Assembly (NCBI GenBank): GCA_031254105.1
Contig: JAIRVB010000035.1
Location: forward strand, 62,001-126,000
Direction: 5' to 3'
Length of the DNA: 64,000 bases
From: Chitinispirillales bacterium
Lineage (GTDB): Bacteria > Fibrobacterota > Chitinivibrionia > Chitinivibrionales > Chitinispirillaceae
A model generated the notes under the pieces. It did no database searches. It saw only the letters and a program-made list of their open reading frames with translations, and was not told where the DNA came from. The position numbers were made by a program, and so were the translations under genes. This document shows positions 1 to 8,616 of this stretch, piece after piece; position 1 is the first letter of the stretch; the number at the start of each line of letters is the position of its first letter.

Positions 1-1051
1 ATTCCGTCACATCAAGCTGCCGAACCATAATTATCAGATCCTTGTGTATGCCAGGGTGTCCGCGCAGATAAGCGTTGCAATAAGCTCTGAAAGTACCTAT
101 GTTAGTTAGTCGTCTTCCATTTACCAAAACAGAAAGATCCACATCAGAAAAACATGCGGTATTGGATTTTTCAATCTCAGAGAGTTTATTCTCGAGATAA
201 GGTTTCAGCAGCTTAATTTTACGCAGATACTCAAGATCCTGTTCAGTGAGAAAGCGGATGCTGTTTATGTCAAAACGCAGAGAGCGTTTTATGCGCCGGC
301 CGCCGCACTCTTTCATCCCTCTCCAGTTTTTAAATGATGATGAGATAAGTTCATAAGCTGGGATAGCTGTAATAGTCTTGTCCCAATTACGTACCTGTAC
401 TGTTGTAAGCGATATGTCGATTACCTCTCCGTCAGCCCCGTGTTTTGGAATTTCGATCCAGTCTTCTTTGCGGACAAGATCCATGGTAGAAAGCTGAATT
501 CCGGCGACAAGCCCTAAAATCGAATCTCTGAATATTAAAAGCAGTATTGCGGTAAAAGCCCCAAGCCCTGAAAGGAAATACACCGGACTTTTTTCCGCAA
601 GAAAACTTACAGCTATAATAAAACCAAAAAAAATGCCGATCACCTTAAGAGCTTGAATAATTCCTGTGATACTTACTTTTTTAGACCGGTCACGCAAGCT
701 GTAAAAGTCAAGGACAACACTCAATAAACTATCATAAATGGTTATGCTCGCAATAACAAAATACAGATTAACCGCTTTCTCAAGCATATTAAAAACTTCC
801 GCGGCAACACCGGGGATCAGCGGCAGACCAAATGAAATAATAATTGCCGGAAGCAGCATAAACGCGCGGCTGATAACTTTTCTTCGCAGAATAATACCAT
901 GAAGCTTAGATTCGGTTTTTCTGCCCACTGCTGTAAACACAAGTAAAAAAATCCGCAAGGCAACCTGATGCATCGCCAGCGCAATACCAACTAAAATAAA
1001 TATGTTTATGGCATATGGCGGAAGGGGGAGGGATGAAAGATGCGGCATCAT
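1..1051 (-). CDS. MscS-family mechanosensitive channel (YbdG-like), 3' end missing
   Basis: Reading the complement from an ATG at 1051 gives 350 open codons running off the left edge. The N-terminal ~200 residues hold about five hydrophobic segments. The last, rich in Gly/Ala/Leu and containing FRDSILGLVAGIQLS, matches the pore helix of MscS channels. It is followed by the soluble beta domain, with DWIEIPKHGADGEV and VRNWDKTITAIPAYEL, which resembles the E. coli YbdG/MscM branch (about 415 aa). Family role: inner-membrane channel that opens under hypo-osmotic tension. A GGAAAA stretch precedes the start. Only the C-terminal soluble part is missing. Certain as an MscS-type channel; the YbdG subtype is an inference from the long N-terminal membrane region. 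Confidence 0.85.
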   Translation of the reverse strand, partial: MMPHLSSLPLPPYAINIFILVGIALAMHQVALRIFLLVFTAVGRKTESKLHGIILRRKVISRAFMLLPAIIISFGLPLIPGVAAEVFNMLEKAVNLYFVIASITIYDSLLSVVLDFYSLRDRSKKVSITGIIQALKVIGIFFGFIIAVSFLAEKSPVYFLSGLGAFTAILLLIFRDSILGLVAGIQLSTMDLVRKEDWIEIPKHGADGEVIDISLTTVQVRNWDKTITAIPAYELISSSFKNWRGMKECGGRRIKRSLRFDINSIRFLTEQDLEYLRKIKLLKPYLENKLSEIEKSNTACFSDVDLSVLVNGRRLTNIGTFRAYCNAYLRGHPGIHKDLIIMVRQLDVTE

Positions 1052-1131
1052 TGTTTTCCTGTTTGATTTTCGGGAGCGGGATAGGCGTGTAGCGCCCGTA
1101 CATAGCTGATAAATATAATAAAATATAGATT

Positions 1132-1238
1132 GCAATGTACAATGTAGAAATAATTGCAGAAGAAATAGAGGGTTAGTTATCGTTCCATTCTTCTGCAGTA
1201 AGTCAATCATTACTCTATTATTTGTACATTCTACATTT
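1132..1238. repeat. Imperfect inverted repeat between divergent/unrelated genes
   Basis: The gap after the lectin-lipoprotein gene carries an imperfect palindrome. Its outer arms pair AATGTACAATGTAG with CATTCTACATT, and its inner arms pair GCAGAAGAA (1156-1164) with TTCTTCTGC (1188-1196). The TGCAGAAATA wording recurs in the MITE-like repeats near 26.5, 37.7, 58.7 and 62.1 kb, so this is probably a degraded member of the same dispersed repeat pool. Confidence 0.45.
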
Positions 1239-1256
1239 GTAACCTGCTCCTGTACG

Positions 1257-2498
1257 TCACCAGGCTCGGATGAATGTGAGAGGGGAGCGGTGGAGCACTT
1301 CTCTTATAAAACTCTGAAACGTCCTGCGGCTTGCCTGCTGTCTTGGCGGTCCAAATTCTACTATATAACCCCGAAGCCTATCAATCTGGTCGTTCCATGT
1401 TCCTGCATAGGCCCACATCGTGAGCCAGATTTCATCATTTCCATTACGGTCATTAGGTTCATCCCGCTTCCAGTTTGTGTATCCCCACGATTCACCTGTG
1501 ACCCAATTCCAATTTAAATCAGGGATACTGGTTTTAGGGTACTGGTAACCTCCGATAAACAGCTGGGTAACGCCTGACTGAGCGGCCAAGTAACGCCAGA
1601 CAAAATCATTCTCTTCGGCGCTTGTTATTGCGACTAAATGTCCCTGCATTCCTTTGTAGGAGAGCGCTTCCGCATAAACTTTGGCATCGTCCCATGTTAT
1701 ATTTCTGTTAAATGTTACAACATCGTAATAATGCCCTGTTCCGCTAAAATAGATTGGTTGCCCGATTCTTCCTGCGTGTGTATTACCGCCTTCGGGAAGA
1801 AGCCATACAGACATCGTTTCAGATCCCTGACCAGGGTGAGCCGCTTCCCGTAGAAGCGTAAAAATTACTGTGTTGTCATCATACCATGGCAGCGTAACAG
1901 TTGTGTCTCCTGCGTAAAGCAGAACTTCCGCCCCATTGTACATACCGTAAACAATACCTTTTACATAGTATTGACTTTTAAGAGGAATGTAGTCTATATC
2001 TACCGTTATAGTATCCCCTCCCTCTGCCGGGGAAACAAACGTGTACCTGTCATCAACTATAATTTCAGCTCGGGTCATGTTCTCCGCCGCATGTGTGAAA
2101 AAGGCATGCATACTGAAGTAATTTGCCTGAAGTTCCATAATTATTTTGGTGGTCTGGTTGGGCGGAAGAGAGAAAGTATTAGTTCCGGTGTGCATTATTG
2201 AGTCATCTCTATTAACAGTATACGCATTGATTTTCCACTCTGCATGAGGAGCGAGATCAAAAAACGTGCGACTTATATTTTTACTGTTAATTATTACAGT
2301 GTCATATATGGTTTCCTGTTTATCCGTGCTTAATTCCAAAAACAGTTTGTAAGGAAGAGTCCCGTCACCCAATATCACCTCAACAGCGGCATTACTCGGT
2401 CCATTTCCTGATTTAACAGGATCATTGCCTTTGTCATCGATAAAACAAGAGGTAAGCGTAACCGCAAGAGCTGCCGTAACCAATAAAAGTTTGTTCAT
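1257..2498 (-). CDS. Lipoprotein with C-terminal C-type-lectin-like domain
   Basis: A 413-aa lipoprotein. The start at 2498 is chosen because GGAGAG sits just upstream and it begins a clean lipoprotein signal (MNKLLLVTAALAVTLTSC, lipobox LTSC, lipidated Cys18); the frame is open 24 codons further up. Residues ~20-250 are unrecognised beta-rich sequence. Residues ~253-383 are a C-type-lectin-like domain: WDDAKVYAEAL, LVAITSAEENDFVW, LFIGGYQ, WNWVTGE, WKRDEPND, WND and GYIVEF are the family landmarks (WIGL, EPN and WND positions). EPN-type wording suggests possible calcium-dependent mannose-type glycan binding. Cysteines are absent from the domain, as in many bacterial versions. The last ~30 residues are basic and unlike the domain, perhaps read into intergenic repeat DNA. 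Likely surface adhesin or glycan sensor (inference). Confidence 0.82.
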   Translation of the reverse strand: MNKLLLVTAALAVTLTSCFIDDKGNDPVKSGNGPSNAAVEVILGDGTLPYKLFLELSTDKQETIYDTVIINSKNISRTFFDLAPHAEWKINAYTVNRDDSIMHTGTNTFSLPPNQTTKIIMELQANYFSMHAFFTHAAENMTRAEIIVDDRYTFVSPAEGGDTITVDIDYIPLKSQYYVKGIVYGMYNGAEVLLYAGDTTVTLPWYDDNTVIFTLLREAAHPGQGSETMSVWLLPEGGNTHAGRIGQPIYFSGTGHYYDVVTFNRNITWDDAKVYAEALSYKGMQGHLVAITSAEENDFVWRYLAAQSGVTQLFIGGYQYPKTSIPDLNWNWVTGESWGYTNWKRDEPNDRNGNDEIWLTMWAYAGTWNDQIDRLRGYIVEFGPPRQQASRRTFQSFIREVLHRSPLTFIRAW

Positions 2499-2751
2499 AG
2501 AGATCTCTCCTGACCGGTATAAACTTGTTATCAAATGTGAATAGTAGCGCAGAGGAAGCCAGCTCCTCATATTTTATGCGGAGACGCAAGAGTAATACCA
2601 TTTTTTGTTGGCGGCGCGTAATATGAGGATAGGCTGTTTTCGCGCATAATATCTTTAATCCCCCTGAAAACATTTTTAACAACCTTTTAAAACGTCATGC
2701 CAGACAAAGAACAACTTGCATTCAGGATTAGATTATTGATTGAGCAAGAAA

Positions 2752-2874
2752 ATGAAAAAACGGACGATTGAGATTCCGCTGTGCCTCACAAAAACACCGC
2801 GTTTGTCGATTTATTTTGCAAATATCACATACCAGACTTTATTTTATAGCGGTGAATTTCCAAATTTACCCTAA
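2752..2874 (+). CDS. Possible ilv leader peptide ORF (40 codons)
   Basis: ATG at 2752 opens a 40-codon frame starting MKKRTIEIPLCL; its TAA (2872-2874) runs into the first bases of the terminator stem upstream of ilvB. There are four Ile and six Leu codons but no Val and no dense run of control codons as in classical ilv leaders. The Shine-Dalgarno is weak. The position of the stop relative to the terminator is what makes it notable. It may be chance; no homologue is recognised. Confidence 0.3.
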   Translation: MKKRTIEIPLCLTKTPRLSIYFANITYQTLFYSGEFPNLP

Positions 2875-2909
2875 AAAGCCCCCGCGGTAAGGGCAGCGGG
2901 GGCTTTTTT
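2873..2909 (+). terminator. Intrinsic terminator/attenuator upstream of ilvB
   Basis: A perfect 13-bp stem, AAAAAGCCCCCGC (2873-2885) with GCGGGGGCTTTTT (2896-2908), 10-nt loop, followed by T's. It lies about 55 bp before the ilvB start codon. The upstream gene is divergent, so the only rightward transcript it can stop is ilvB's own leader. A second hairpin (GGTGAATTT/AAATTTACC, 2851-2870) abuts it. This supports attenuation control of ilvBN. The stem is A/T-flanked on both sides, so it could also work leftward. Confidence 0.75.
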
Positions 2910-2962
2910 GTTGAGGCGTTATTATATTGCGCTTCTTATTACCACAGTTAGAAGGAGGATGT

Positions 2963-4627
2963 ATGAAGTTATCAGGAGCAGAAATTATAATCAATCTGCT
3001 CGAACGGCAGGGGATCGACACAATCGCCGGAATTCCCGGCGGGTCAAATCTTCCTCTGTACAACGCTCTCTTTAAAAGCAAAATAATCCGTCACATATTA
3101 GTACGCCAGGAACAGGCGGGCGGATTTTTAGCTCAGGGCATGGCGCGTTCAACCGGAAAAACCGCAGTATGCTTCGCCACATCCGGCCCGGGCGCGGTAA
3201 ATCTTATTACCGCGATAGCGGACGCGCGTCTTGATTCTGTTCCTATAGTGGCTATAACAGGACAGGTTGCTCACTCGCTTATCGGCACTGATGCTTTTCA
3301 GGAAGTTGATACTTACGGAATGACTGTTCCTATTACCAAATGCAACTTTTTAGTGAGATCCGCCGCGGAACTTCTCACTGTAATCCCCGAAGCGTTTCGC
3401 ATAGCGGCATCAGGCAGACCCGGTCCTGTGCTTATTGACGTACCTAAAGATGTACAGCTCCAACAGATTGAGTTTAACACCTGGCCGCAGCCCGGCAAAA
3501 AAGAGGGGCTTGCGTACTTTGACAATGACGCGCTCTTGCGGGCGGCAGCTATGATAAATGAGGCAAAGCGCCCCGTAATCTATGCGGGCGGCGGCGCGAT
3601 GTACTCCGGTATATCTAAGGAGGTTATCAAATTAGCGGAAAAAAACGGTATCCCGGCTACCCTTACGTTGATGGGACTTGGTCTTATGCCTCACGACCAT
3701 CCTCTTTATTTGGGAATGCTTGGGATGCACGGAGCCCGCTATACAAATAATATTGTTCATGAAAGTGATCTTCTGATAGCTCTTGGAGTAAGATTTGACG
3801 ACCGCGCCACGGGTAAACTTGCTGAATTTTGCCCAAGCGCAAAAGTAATCCATATCGATATTGATAAATCAGAGATTGGAAAACTGCGCAGGCCTGAAGT
3901 TGGCATTACAGGCGATCTCGCAGCAGTACTTCCGGTTCTTGTTGATTTGGTTGGCGCTGACAAACGCGAGGAGTGGGTGAAACGAGTAGAAACCGAAAAA
4001 CAAAAATATCCGTGGAGTTCGCAGAACGCTGATGATGGTATGCATCCTCTTGAGATCATTAAAGAGATAGCTGCCGCGTCCAATGATGACGCTATTGTCA
4101 CAACAGATGTCGGCCAGCACCAGATGTGGGTTGCGCAGGGGTATCCGGTGAAGTCTCCCCGTACGCTGCTCTCTTCAGGCGGTCTTGGAACTATGGGCTT
4201 TGGCCTGCCAGCCGCGCTTGGCGCCGCGCTTGCAAATCCAAAGAAGCAGGTGATATGTTTTACAGGCGATGGATCAATTCTGATGAACATTCAGGAGCTT
4301 GCCACTTTAGATGAACATAAGCTCAATGTGAAAATCATACTTTTTAACAATGGATATCTTGGGCTTGTGCGTCAACAGCAGGAGCTGTTTTTTGAGAAGA
4401 ATTACATAGCGTCCCACTTCAAGTCAAACCCGAATTTCACAGCTATTGCTGAAGGATTTGGGATAGAGGCGTATCAGGTGGACTCAATCGGAGACCTTAA
4501 AACAACATTGCCGCTGGTAATGGCGAAGGATGGCCCGGCGCTTATCAATATATACGTTGACCACACCCACAATGTTCTGCCGATGGTTCCCCCTGGAGCG
4601 GCAAACCTGCAGATGATTGGAGGATAA
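2963..4627 (+). CDS. ilvB: Acetolactate synthase large subunit
   Basis: 554-aa thiamine-diphosphate enzyme that condenses two pyruvates to acetolactate (or pyruvate plus 2-oxobutyrate) in valine, leucine and isoleucine synthesis; cytoplasmic. ATG at 2963 is chosen for the GGAGG-type site seven bases upstream. Seen: N-terminal pyrimidine-binding domain with GIPGGSNLPLYNAL and the catalytic Glu50 in VRQEQAGG; central FAD-type domain; C-terminal ThDP domain with GDGS (435-438) and NN (462-463). Length is normal. The gene is followed after five bases by ilvN, the regulatory subunit. Preceded by an attenuator-like terminator, so expression probably responds to branched-chain amino-acid supply (inference). 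Confidence 0.96.
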   Translation: MKLSGAEIIINLLERQGIDTIAGIPGGSNLPLYNALFKSKIIRHILVRQEQAGGFLAQGMARSTGKTAVCFATSGPGAVNLITAIADARLDSVPIVAITGQVAHSLIGTDAFQEVDTYGMTVPITKCNFLVRSAAELLTVIPEAFRIAASGRPGPVLIDVPKDVQLQQIEFNTWPQPGKKEGLAYFDNDALLRAAAMINEAKRPVIYAGGGAMYSGISKEVIKLAEKNGIPATLTLMGLGLMPHDHPLYLGMLGMHGARYTNNIVHESDLLIALGVRFDDRATGKLAEFCPSAKVIHIDIDKSEIGKLRRPEVGITGDLAAVLPVLVDLVGADKREEWVKRVETEKQKYPWSSQNADDGMHPLEIIKEIAAASNDDAIVTTDVGQHQMWVAQGYPVKSPRTLLSSGGLGTMGFGLPAALGAALANPKKQVICFTGDGSILMNIQELATLDEHKLNVKIILFNNGYLGLVRQQQELFFEKNYIASHFKSNPNFTAIAEGFGIEAYQVDSIGDLKTTLPLVMAKDGPALINIYVDHTHNVLPMVPPGAANLQMIGG

Positions 4628-4632
4628 GTACA

Positions 4633-4929
4633 ATGAGCACAACAGCAAGAACAGTCGTAGAGCTTATCGTAAACAACCATCCCGGCGTTATGTCTCACGT
4701 AACAGGGTTGTTCTCAAGACGAGCCTTTAACCTTGAAGGTATTCTGTGCGGTGAAATCGGTAACGGAACACAAAGCAAAGTGTATCTTCTTGTAAACAAC
4801 GACGATAGATTGGAGCAGATCGTTTGCCAGCTTGAGAAGCTCTATGATGTCAAAGAGGTTTCGGTGAGGGATGACTATGACAATACGATTTTTACAAGGC
4901 TGCATGATCTCGTAACAAACGCACAGTAA
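4633..4929 (+). CDS. ilvN: Acetolactate synthase small (regulatory) subunit
   Basis: 98-aa protein consisting of one ACT domain (residues ~7-80) with NNHPGVMSHVTGLFSRRAFN and EGILCGEI. This matches the short IlvN form of enterobacteria (about 96 aa) rather than the ~160-aa IlvH form. It binds the large subunit and confers valine feedback inhibition and higher activity. It starts five bases after the ilvB stop, so the two are translated from one transcript. Confidence 0.95.
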   Translation: MSTTARTVVELIVNNHPGVMSHVTGLFSRRAFNLEGILCGEIGNGTQSKVYLLVNNDDRLEQIVCQLEKLYDVKEVSVRDDYDNTIFTRLHDLVTNAQ

Positions 4930-5349
4930 TGCTGATTGAGATGATTGAGTGGTATTGCGTTATTATCCCCAATAACTCACACCATATAACAAGTACCACT
5001 CTTCTCTTTCCGCATCCTGCGGGGGAGAGCCGTTAGGCTCTCTTCGGAGTCTCATGTTTCAACATGGGGATGCGCGCGAGAAGCGTGGGTGAAGGGGTGT
5101 TGCGTGCAACGCTATTACAGTTTATTAATAAAAACAGACGCCTCTTTTGTTCATGGTTTCCCCCACGTTAAAACGCGAGTTTATAAAGACAGTTTATAGC
5201 TATGTACCCCCCATTCAGGGCGCGGAAAAAGTACTAATGCAAAGATTAGGAAATTTTTTGCATTAATTTTGCTTAACTGCTATGCGACTGTATATTTTAT
5301 TGTGATTAAACGTTATAATAAAAGTCCATTTTATTGAGGAGCACTGATT
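4930..5349. other. 420-bp intergenic region with REP-like palindromes and GH9 promoter
   Basis: No coding gene seen. The first half carries GC-rich repeat wording: GTTTCAACATGGGGATGCGC at 5056-5075, related to the 47.5-47.7 kb repeat. A REP-like hairpin GTGTTGCGTGCAACGC followed by TATTAC lies around 5097-5117. The second half is AT-rich and holds the probable GH9 promoter. Confidence 0.6.
5269..5296 (+). promoter_or_regulatory. Candidate sigma-70-type promoter of the GH9 gene
   Basis: TTGCTT (5269-5274) and TATATT (5291-5296) are separated by 16 bp, about 50 bp upstream of the GH9 start codon. A second TATAAT lies at 5314-5319. The match is reasonable but the region is AT-rich, so chance agreement is possible. 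Confidence 0.4.
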
Positions 5350-7128
5350 TTGAAAAAACGTCCATTAACCTGCCAAGCTCTCACTATCTTATTTTTAATA
5401 TTACCTCTAACAGCGGCAGCATCCATGGAAGATATCAGGATTAACCAGACAGGGTTTTACCCAAGCTCCCGTAAGGTGGCTGTTGTAATAAACAGCATCG
5501 CTACCTCTGATGCTACGGAGTTTCAAATTGTTCGCGCGTCAGACGGCCGGTCTGTCTTTCGCGGTAATCTCAGCGCTCCTATCACCTGGGCTCAGTCCGG
5601 CGAAACCGGGCGGCAGGCTGATTTTTCGATCCTTGATAATCCGGGGCGCTATAAGCTTGTACTTAATAATAAAAACAAAACAGAGTCTTACCCGTTTTAT
5701 ATCTCTTCTGATATCTACAGAGACGCGGCGCGCGCTTCTACACGAACTTTCTATTTTCAGCGCTGCTCTCATGAGTTAAGTGATAAACTGGCTGGAAAGT
5801 GGGCCAGAGCTGCCGGTCATCCCGATACGGCGGTTTCCTTTCATCCATCAAGCGGTCAAAGCTCTGGAAAGATGAGTTCGCCGGGCGGGTGGTATGACGC
5901 GGGTGATTTCGGCAAGTACATGGTTAATTCGGGAATTACAGTAGGAACACTTTTATCTTTTTACGAAAATTATCCAAATTATTTCCCAGATAGAAGCTTA
6001 AATATACCGGAGTCCGGTAATGGCCGTCCCGATATCCTTGATGAGATAAAGTACAATCTTGACTGGATGAAAACGATGCAGGATAAAGATGGCGGAGTAT
6101 TCTTTAAGCTTACGACCCTAACTTTTCCCGGCTATATCATGCCTGATAAAGATGAAGGGGAACGGTATGTGATTGGAAAAAGCACCTCTTCCGCTCTCAA
6201 TTTTGCCGCAGCTATGGCTATGGCTGGAAGAGTTTACGCTGCCTTTGACAGGCAATACGCGGCTGACTGTATCGCGAGAGCGAGGAGAGCCTGGGATTGG
6301 GCGCAAAAGAACAATAATATACCTTTCAAGAATCCCAGCGATGTAAAAACCGGCGAATACCAGGACGTTAATTTTGAGGATGAGTTTATCTGGGCGGCAG
6401 CGGAACTTTTTATAACCACAAAAGAGAAACAATTCGCCGATTTTCTTAATACAAAAGATATAGCCTACAAAAGCGAGCCCTCATGGCAGAATGTTCATGG
6501 CTTGGCGCCTCTTTCACTCGCGGCTATTAAAAACGATCTTCCCAAAGCAGCTCAGGACAGCATCCGCGCTTCTATTGTGAGAACTGCTGATAAGTGGCTT
6601 AACCAAATGGATCAGCATCTTTACAGAGTGCCTGACCTCAATTTTATCTGGGGTTCAAACTCAATGTTTGCCAATAAAGGCATAGCCATGGTTTACGCGT
6701 ACAAAATTACCAATGATAACAAATATCTCTTTGGAGCTTGTGAAATAGCAGATTATCTGTTGGGTAAAAACGCCGCCGGAATCTCCTTTATGACAGGCAT
6801 TGGAACCAGATATGCGGCCAATCCTCACCACAGGCATGTTGTTGTAGCTGCCGGAATTGACAAAGCAGGAGTTGCCCGGCAGCAAAAAAGGCAAACCGCG
6901 CCGACTGATGATAACGTAGTTATCCCCGGATTTTTAGTGGGAGGCCCAAACGCCGGACAGCAGGATAAGGCTCATGAGGTAACATACAAACATACGCTTC
7001 CCGCTAAAAGCTACGAAGATGTTTATAAAAGCTACGCGTCAAACGAAGTCGCCATAAATTGGAACGCGCCGGCAACTTTTCTATTTGGAGCTATTGATGC
7101 CCTAATGGGCTCTTTAGCTAAAAAGTAG
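5350..7128 (+). CDS. Secreted GH9 endoglucanase
   Basis: 592 aa, starting with TTG at 5350 behind GAGGAG. Residues 1-25 are a signal peptide ending in AAAS. Residues ~27-115 are the Ig-like CelD_N domain (IRINQTGFYPSSRKVAVV), and ~125-590 the (alpha/alpha)6 GH9 catalytic domain. Key residues seen: GGWYDAGDFGKYM with the catalytic-base pair Asp183/Asp186, the PHHRH substrate-site signature (492-496), and YASNEVAINWN with the general acid Glu566. These are intact, so the enzyme should cleave beta-1,4-glucan by inversion in the periplasm or outside the cell. No carbohydrate-binding module or sorting tail is present, unlike the GH45 enzyme at 42-44 kb. Monocistronic. Confidence 0.95.
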   Translation: MKKRPLTCQALTILFLILPLTAAASMEDIRINQTGFYPSSRKVAVVINSIATSDATEFQIVRASDGRSVFRGNLSAPITWAQSGETGRQADFSILDNPGRYKLVLNNKNKTESYPFYISSDIYRDAARASTRTFYFQRCSHELSDKLAGKWARAAGHPDTAVSFHPSSGQSSGKMSSPGGWYDAGDFGKYMVNSGITVGTLLSFYENYPNYFPDRSLNIPESGNGRPDILDEIKYNLDWMKTMQDKDGGVFFKLTTLTFPGYIMPDKDEGERYVIGKSTSSALNFAAAMAMAGRVYAAFDRQYAADCIARARRAWDWAQKNNNIPFKNPSDVKTGEYQDVNFEDEFIWAAAELFITTKEKQFADFLNTKDIAYKSEPSWQNVHGLAPLSLAAIKNDLPKAAQDSIRASIVRTADKWLNQMDQHLYRVPDLNFIWGSNSMFANKGIAMVYAYKITNDNKYLFGACEIADYLLGKNAAGISFMTGIGTRYAANPHHRHVVVAAGIDKAGVARQQKRQTAPTDDNVVIPGFLVGGPNAGQQDKAHEVTYKHTLPAKSYEDVYKSYASNEVAINWNAPATFLFGAIDALMGSLAKK

Positions 7129-7229
7129 TTTTTCAGGCAGTAGGTTATCGATGTGCTTGTTTTGCCGGTAATCACTAACTTTTTTCCCCAAACTATTTAA
7201 ATTTATCTTAAATCCAATCAAGCTTTAAT

Positions 7230-7259
7230 AATATTTATCGACTATAACCGATAAATATT
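7230..7259. repeat. 30-bp perfect palindrome, copy 1
   Basis: Arms AATATTTATCG and CGATAAATATT (11 bp, perfect) flank an 8-base spacer ACTATAAC. A second copy lies 102 bp downstream, and both precede the DUF4143 ATPase. Looks like an operator or protein-binding site. Confidence 0.75.
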
Positions 7260-7331
7260 TGAAAAGTTGGTTTTTGTCGAATATAGTTTATGAAATTGGT
7301 AAAAACTATTTTTCACTCAAGTGTGTATGAT

Positions 7332-7361
7332 AATATTTATCGACTATAATCGATAAATATT
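7332..7361. repeat. 30-bp perfect palindrome, copy 2
   Basis: Same arms as the copy at 7230, spacer ACTATAAT (one base changed). It ends 67 bp before the ATPase start codon. The sequence between the two copies has a weaker relative, TTGTCGAATATAGTTTATG, around 7274-7292. The 7129-7428 gap contains no gene. Confidence 0.75.
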
Positions 7362-7428
7362 TGGAATATGCTATTACCATCGTCTATATTCTACAATATA
7401 TTGTGTAGCGAAAAGGAGGTTGATTGCT

Positions 7429-8613
7429 TTGATTAAGCGTGAATTGTATATGAAACAAATTCGTCCGTTTATCGGGAAAGATGTTGTCAAAGTTTTAACA
7501 GGTATTCGCCGCAGCGGCAAGTCCATTATGCTTGAATTGCTCTGCAAAGAGATAAACTTTCCGCATCGAAGCATATTAATGAACTTTGAAAGTAAAAAAA
7601 ACAGTAAATATCTTAAAGCTGACGCCCTTTATGATTATATAACGCGAAAAGTTGGCGATAGCAAAGAGAAGTTTTATCTTTTTTTCGACGAGATTCAGGA
7701 AGTCCAAAAATGGGAAGAAGCGGTAAGCTCTTTTCGTGTTGATTTTGACGCGGACATCTATATCACAGGTTCGAACGCAAAGCTGTTGTCCGGCGAGCTT
7801 GCAACTTACATTGCGGGCAGGTATGTACAGTTTGTTATATATCCGTTTTCTTTTGAAGAGTTCAGGGAAATTAACAAAGATCATACGTTCATGGATTATT
7901 TAGAAATCGGCGGCATGCCGTTTTTGAACAGCATTATTGATGATAAAAACGCTATAAAAGTGTATCTTGATGATGTTTACAATTCCATCATATTGAAAGA
8001 CGTTGTGAAACGGAACAATATACGTGATGTAGATCTGCTGGAGCGCATAATTACCTACATTCTGGCCAATATCGGTCAAACTTTTTCCGCAACATCTATC
8101 GCAAAATATTTCAAAAATGAGCAGCGTAAAGTTAGCACGGATACGGTTTTGAATTATATAAGAGCTTGCGAAGACGCGTATCTGTTCTATCAGATAAAAA
8201 GACAGGAAATTAAGGGTAAGAAAATATTGTCAGTCAACGAAAAATACTATGTTGCAGACCATGGACTGCGCGAAGCTGTTTACGGCAAAAACAATCAGGA
8301 CATCGAAAGAGTTCTGGAGAATATTGTATGCCTTGAATTGCTTCGCAGAGGCTACAAAGTTACTGTCGGAATTGTGGATGCTGTAAAAGAGATAGACTTT
8401 ATTGCGGTTAGAAACAACAAGCCTGTTTATATTCAGGTATGTTATTATCTCATTGAGGAAGCGACAAAGGAGAGAGAGTTCGGCAATCTTGAAAAGATTA
8501 ACGATAACTATCCCAAATATGTTATAAGTATGGATGAATTTGATATGAGCAGAAATGGGATAAGGCATTTGAATATTGAGGAGTTTTTGGGTAAGGAAGG
8601 CATGGCTCTTTAA
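7429..8613 (+). CDS. AAA ATPase with DUF4143 (AAA_14 family)
   Basis: 394 aa. The TTG at 7429 is preferred over an in-frame TTG at 7420 because GGAGG (7415-7419) then has a normal 9-base spacing. Residues ~19-130 are the AAA_14 domain: Walker A GIRRSGKS (25-32) and Walker B FFDEIQEVQKWE. Residues ~190-390 form the DUF4143 winged-helix and nuclease-like region with KEIDFIAVRNNKPVYIQVCY, a PD-(D/E)XK-like strand in which Gln replaces the usual Glu. The family is abundant in accessory genomes and its biochemical role is unsettled. A second, differently branched member lies at 22.9-24.2 kb. The two upstream palindromes suggest autoregulation (inference). Confidence 0.85.
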   Translation: MIKRELYMKQIRPFIGKDVVKVLTGIRRSGKSIMLELLCKEINFPHRSILMNFESKKNSKYLKADALYDYITRKVGDSKEKFYLFFDEIQEVQKWEEAVSSFRVDFDADIYITGSNAKLLSGELATYIAGRYVQFVIYPFSFEEFREINKDHTFMDYLEIGGMPFLNSIIDDKNAIKVYLDDVYNSIILKDVVKRNNIRDVDLLERIITYILANIGQTFSATSIAKYFKNEQRKVSTDTVLNYIRACEDAYLFYQIKRQEIKGKKILSVNEKYYVADHGLREAVYGKNNQDIERVLENIVCLELLRRGYKVTVGIVDAVKEIDFIAVRNNKPVYIQVCYYLIEEATKEREFGNLEKINDNYPKYVISMDEFDMSRNGIRHLNIEEFLGKEGMAL

Positions 8614-8616
8614 AAG

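Larger units (their letters stand above)
2499..2962. other. Divergent intergenic region with ilvB leader
   Basis: This 464-bp stretch separates the leftward lectin lipoprotein from rightward ilvB. It holds a 40-codon leader-like ORF (2752-2874), a small hairpin (2851-2870) and a strong intrinsic terminator (2873-2909), all described separately. Nothing else recognisable was seen. Confidence 0.6.

Noticed and set aside
2873-2909. T-box riboswitch upstream of ilvB
   Set aside because: No specifier-loop or AGGGTGGNACCGCG-like antiterminator sequence found; only a terminator and short ORF.
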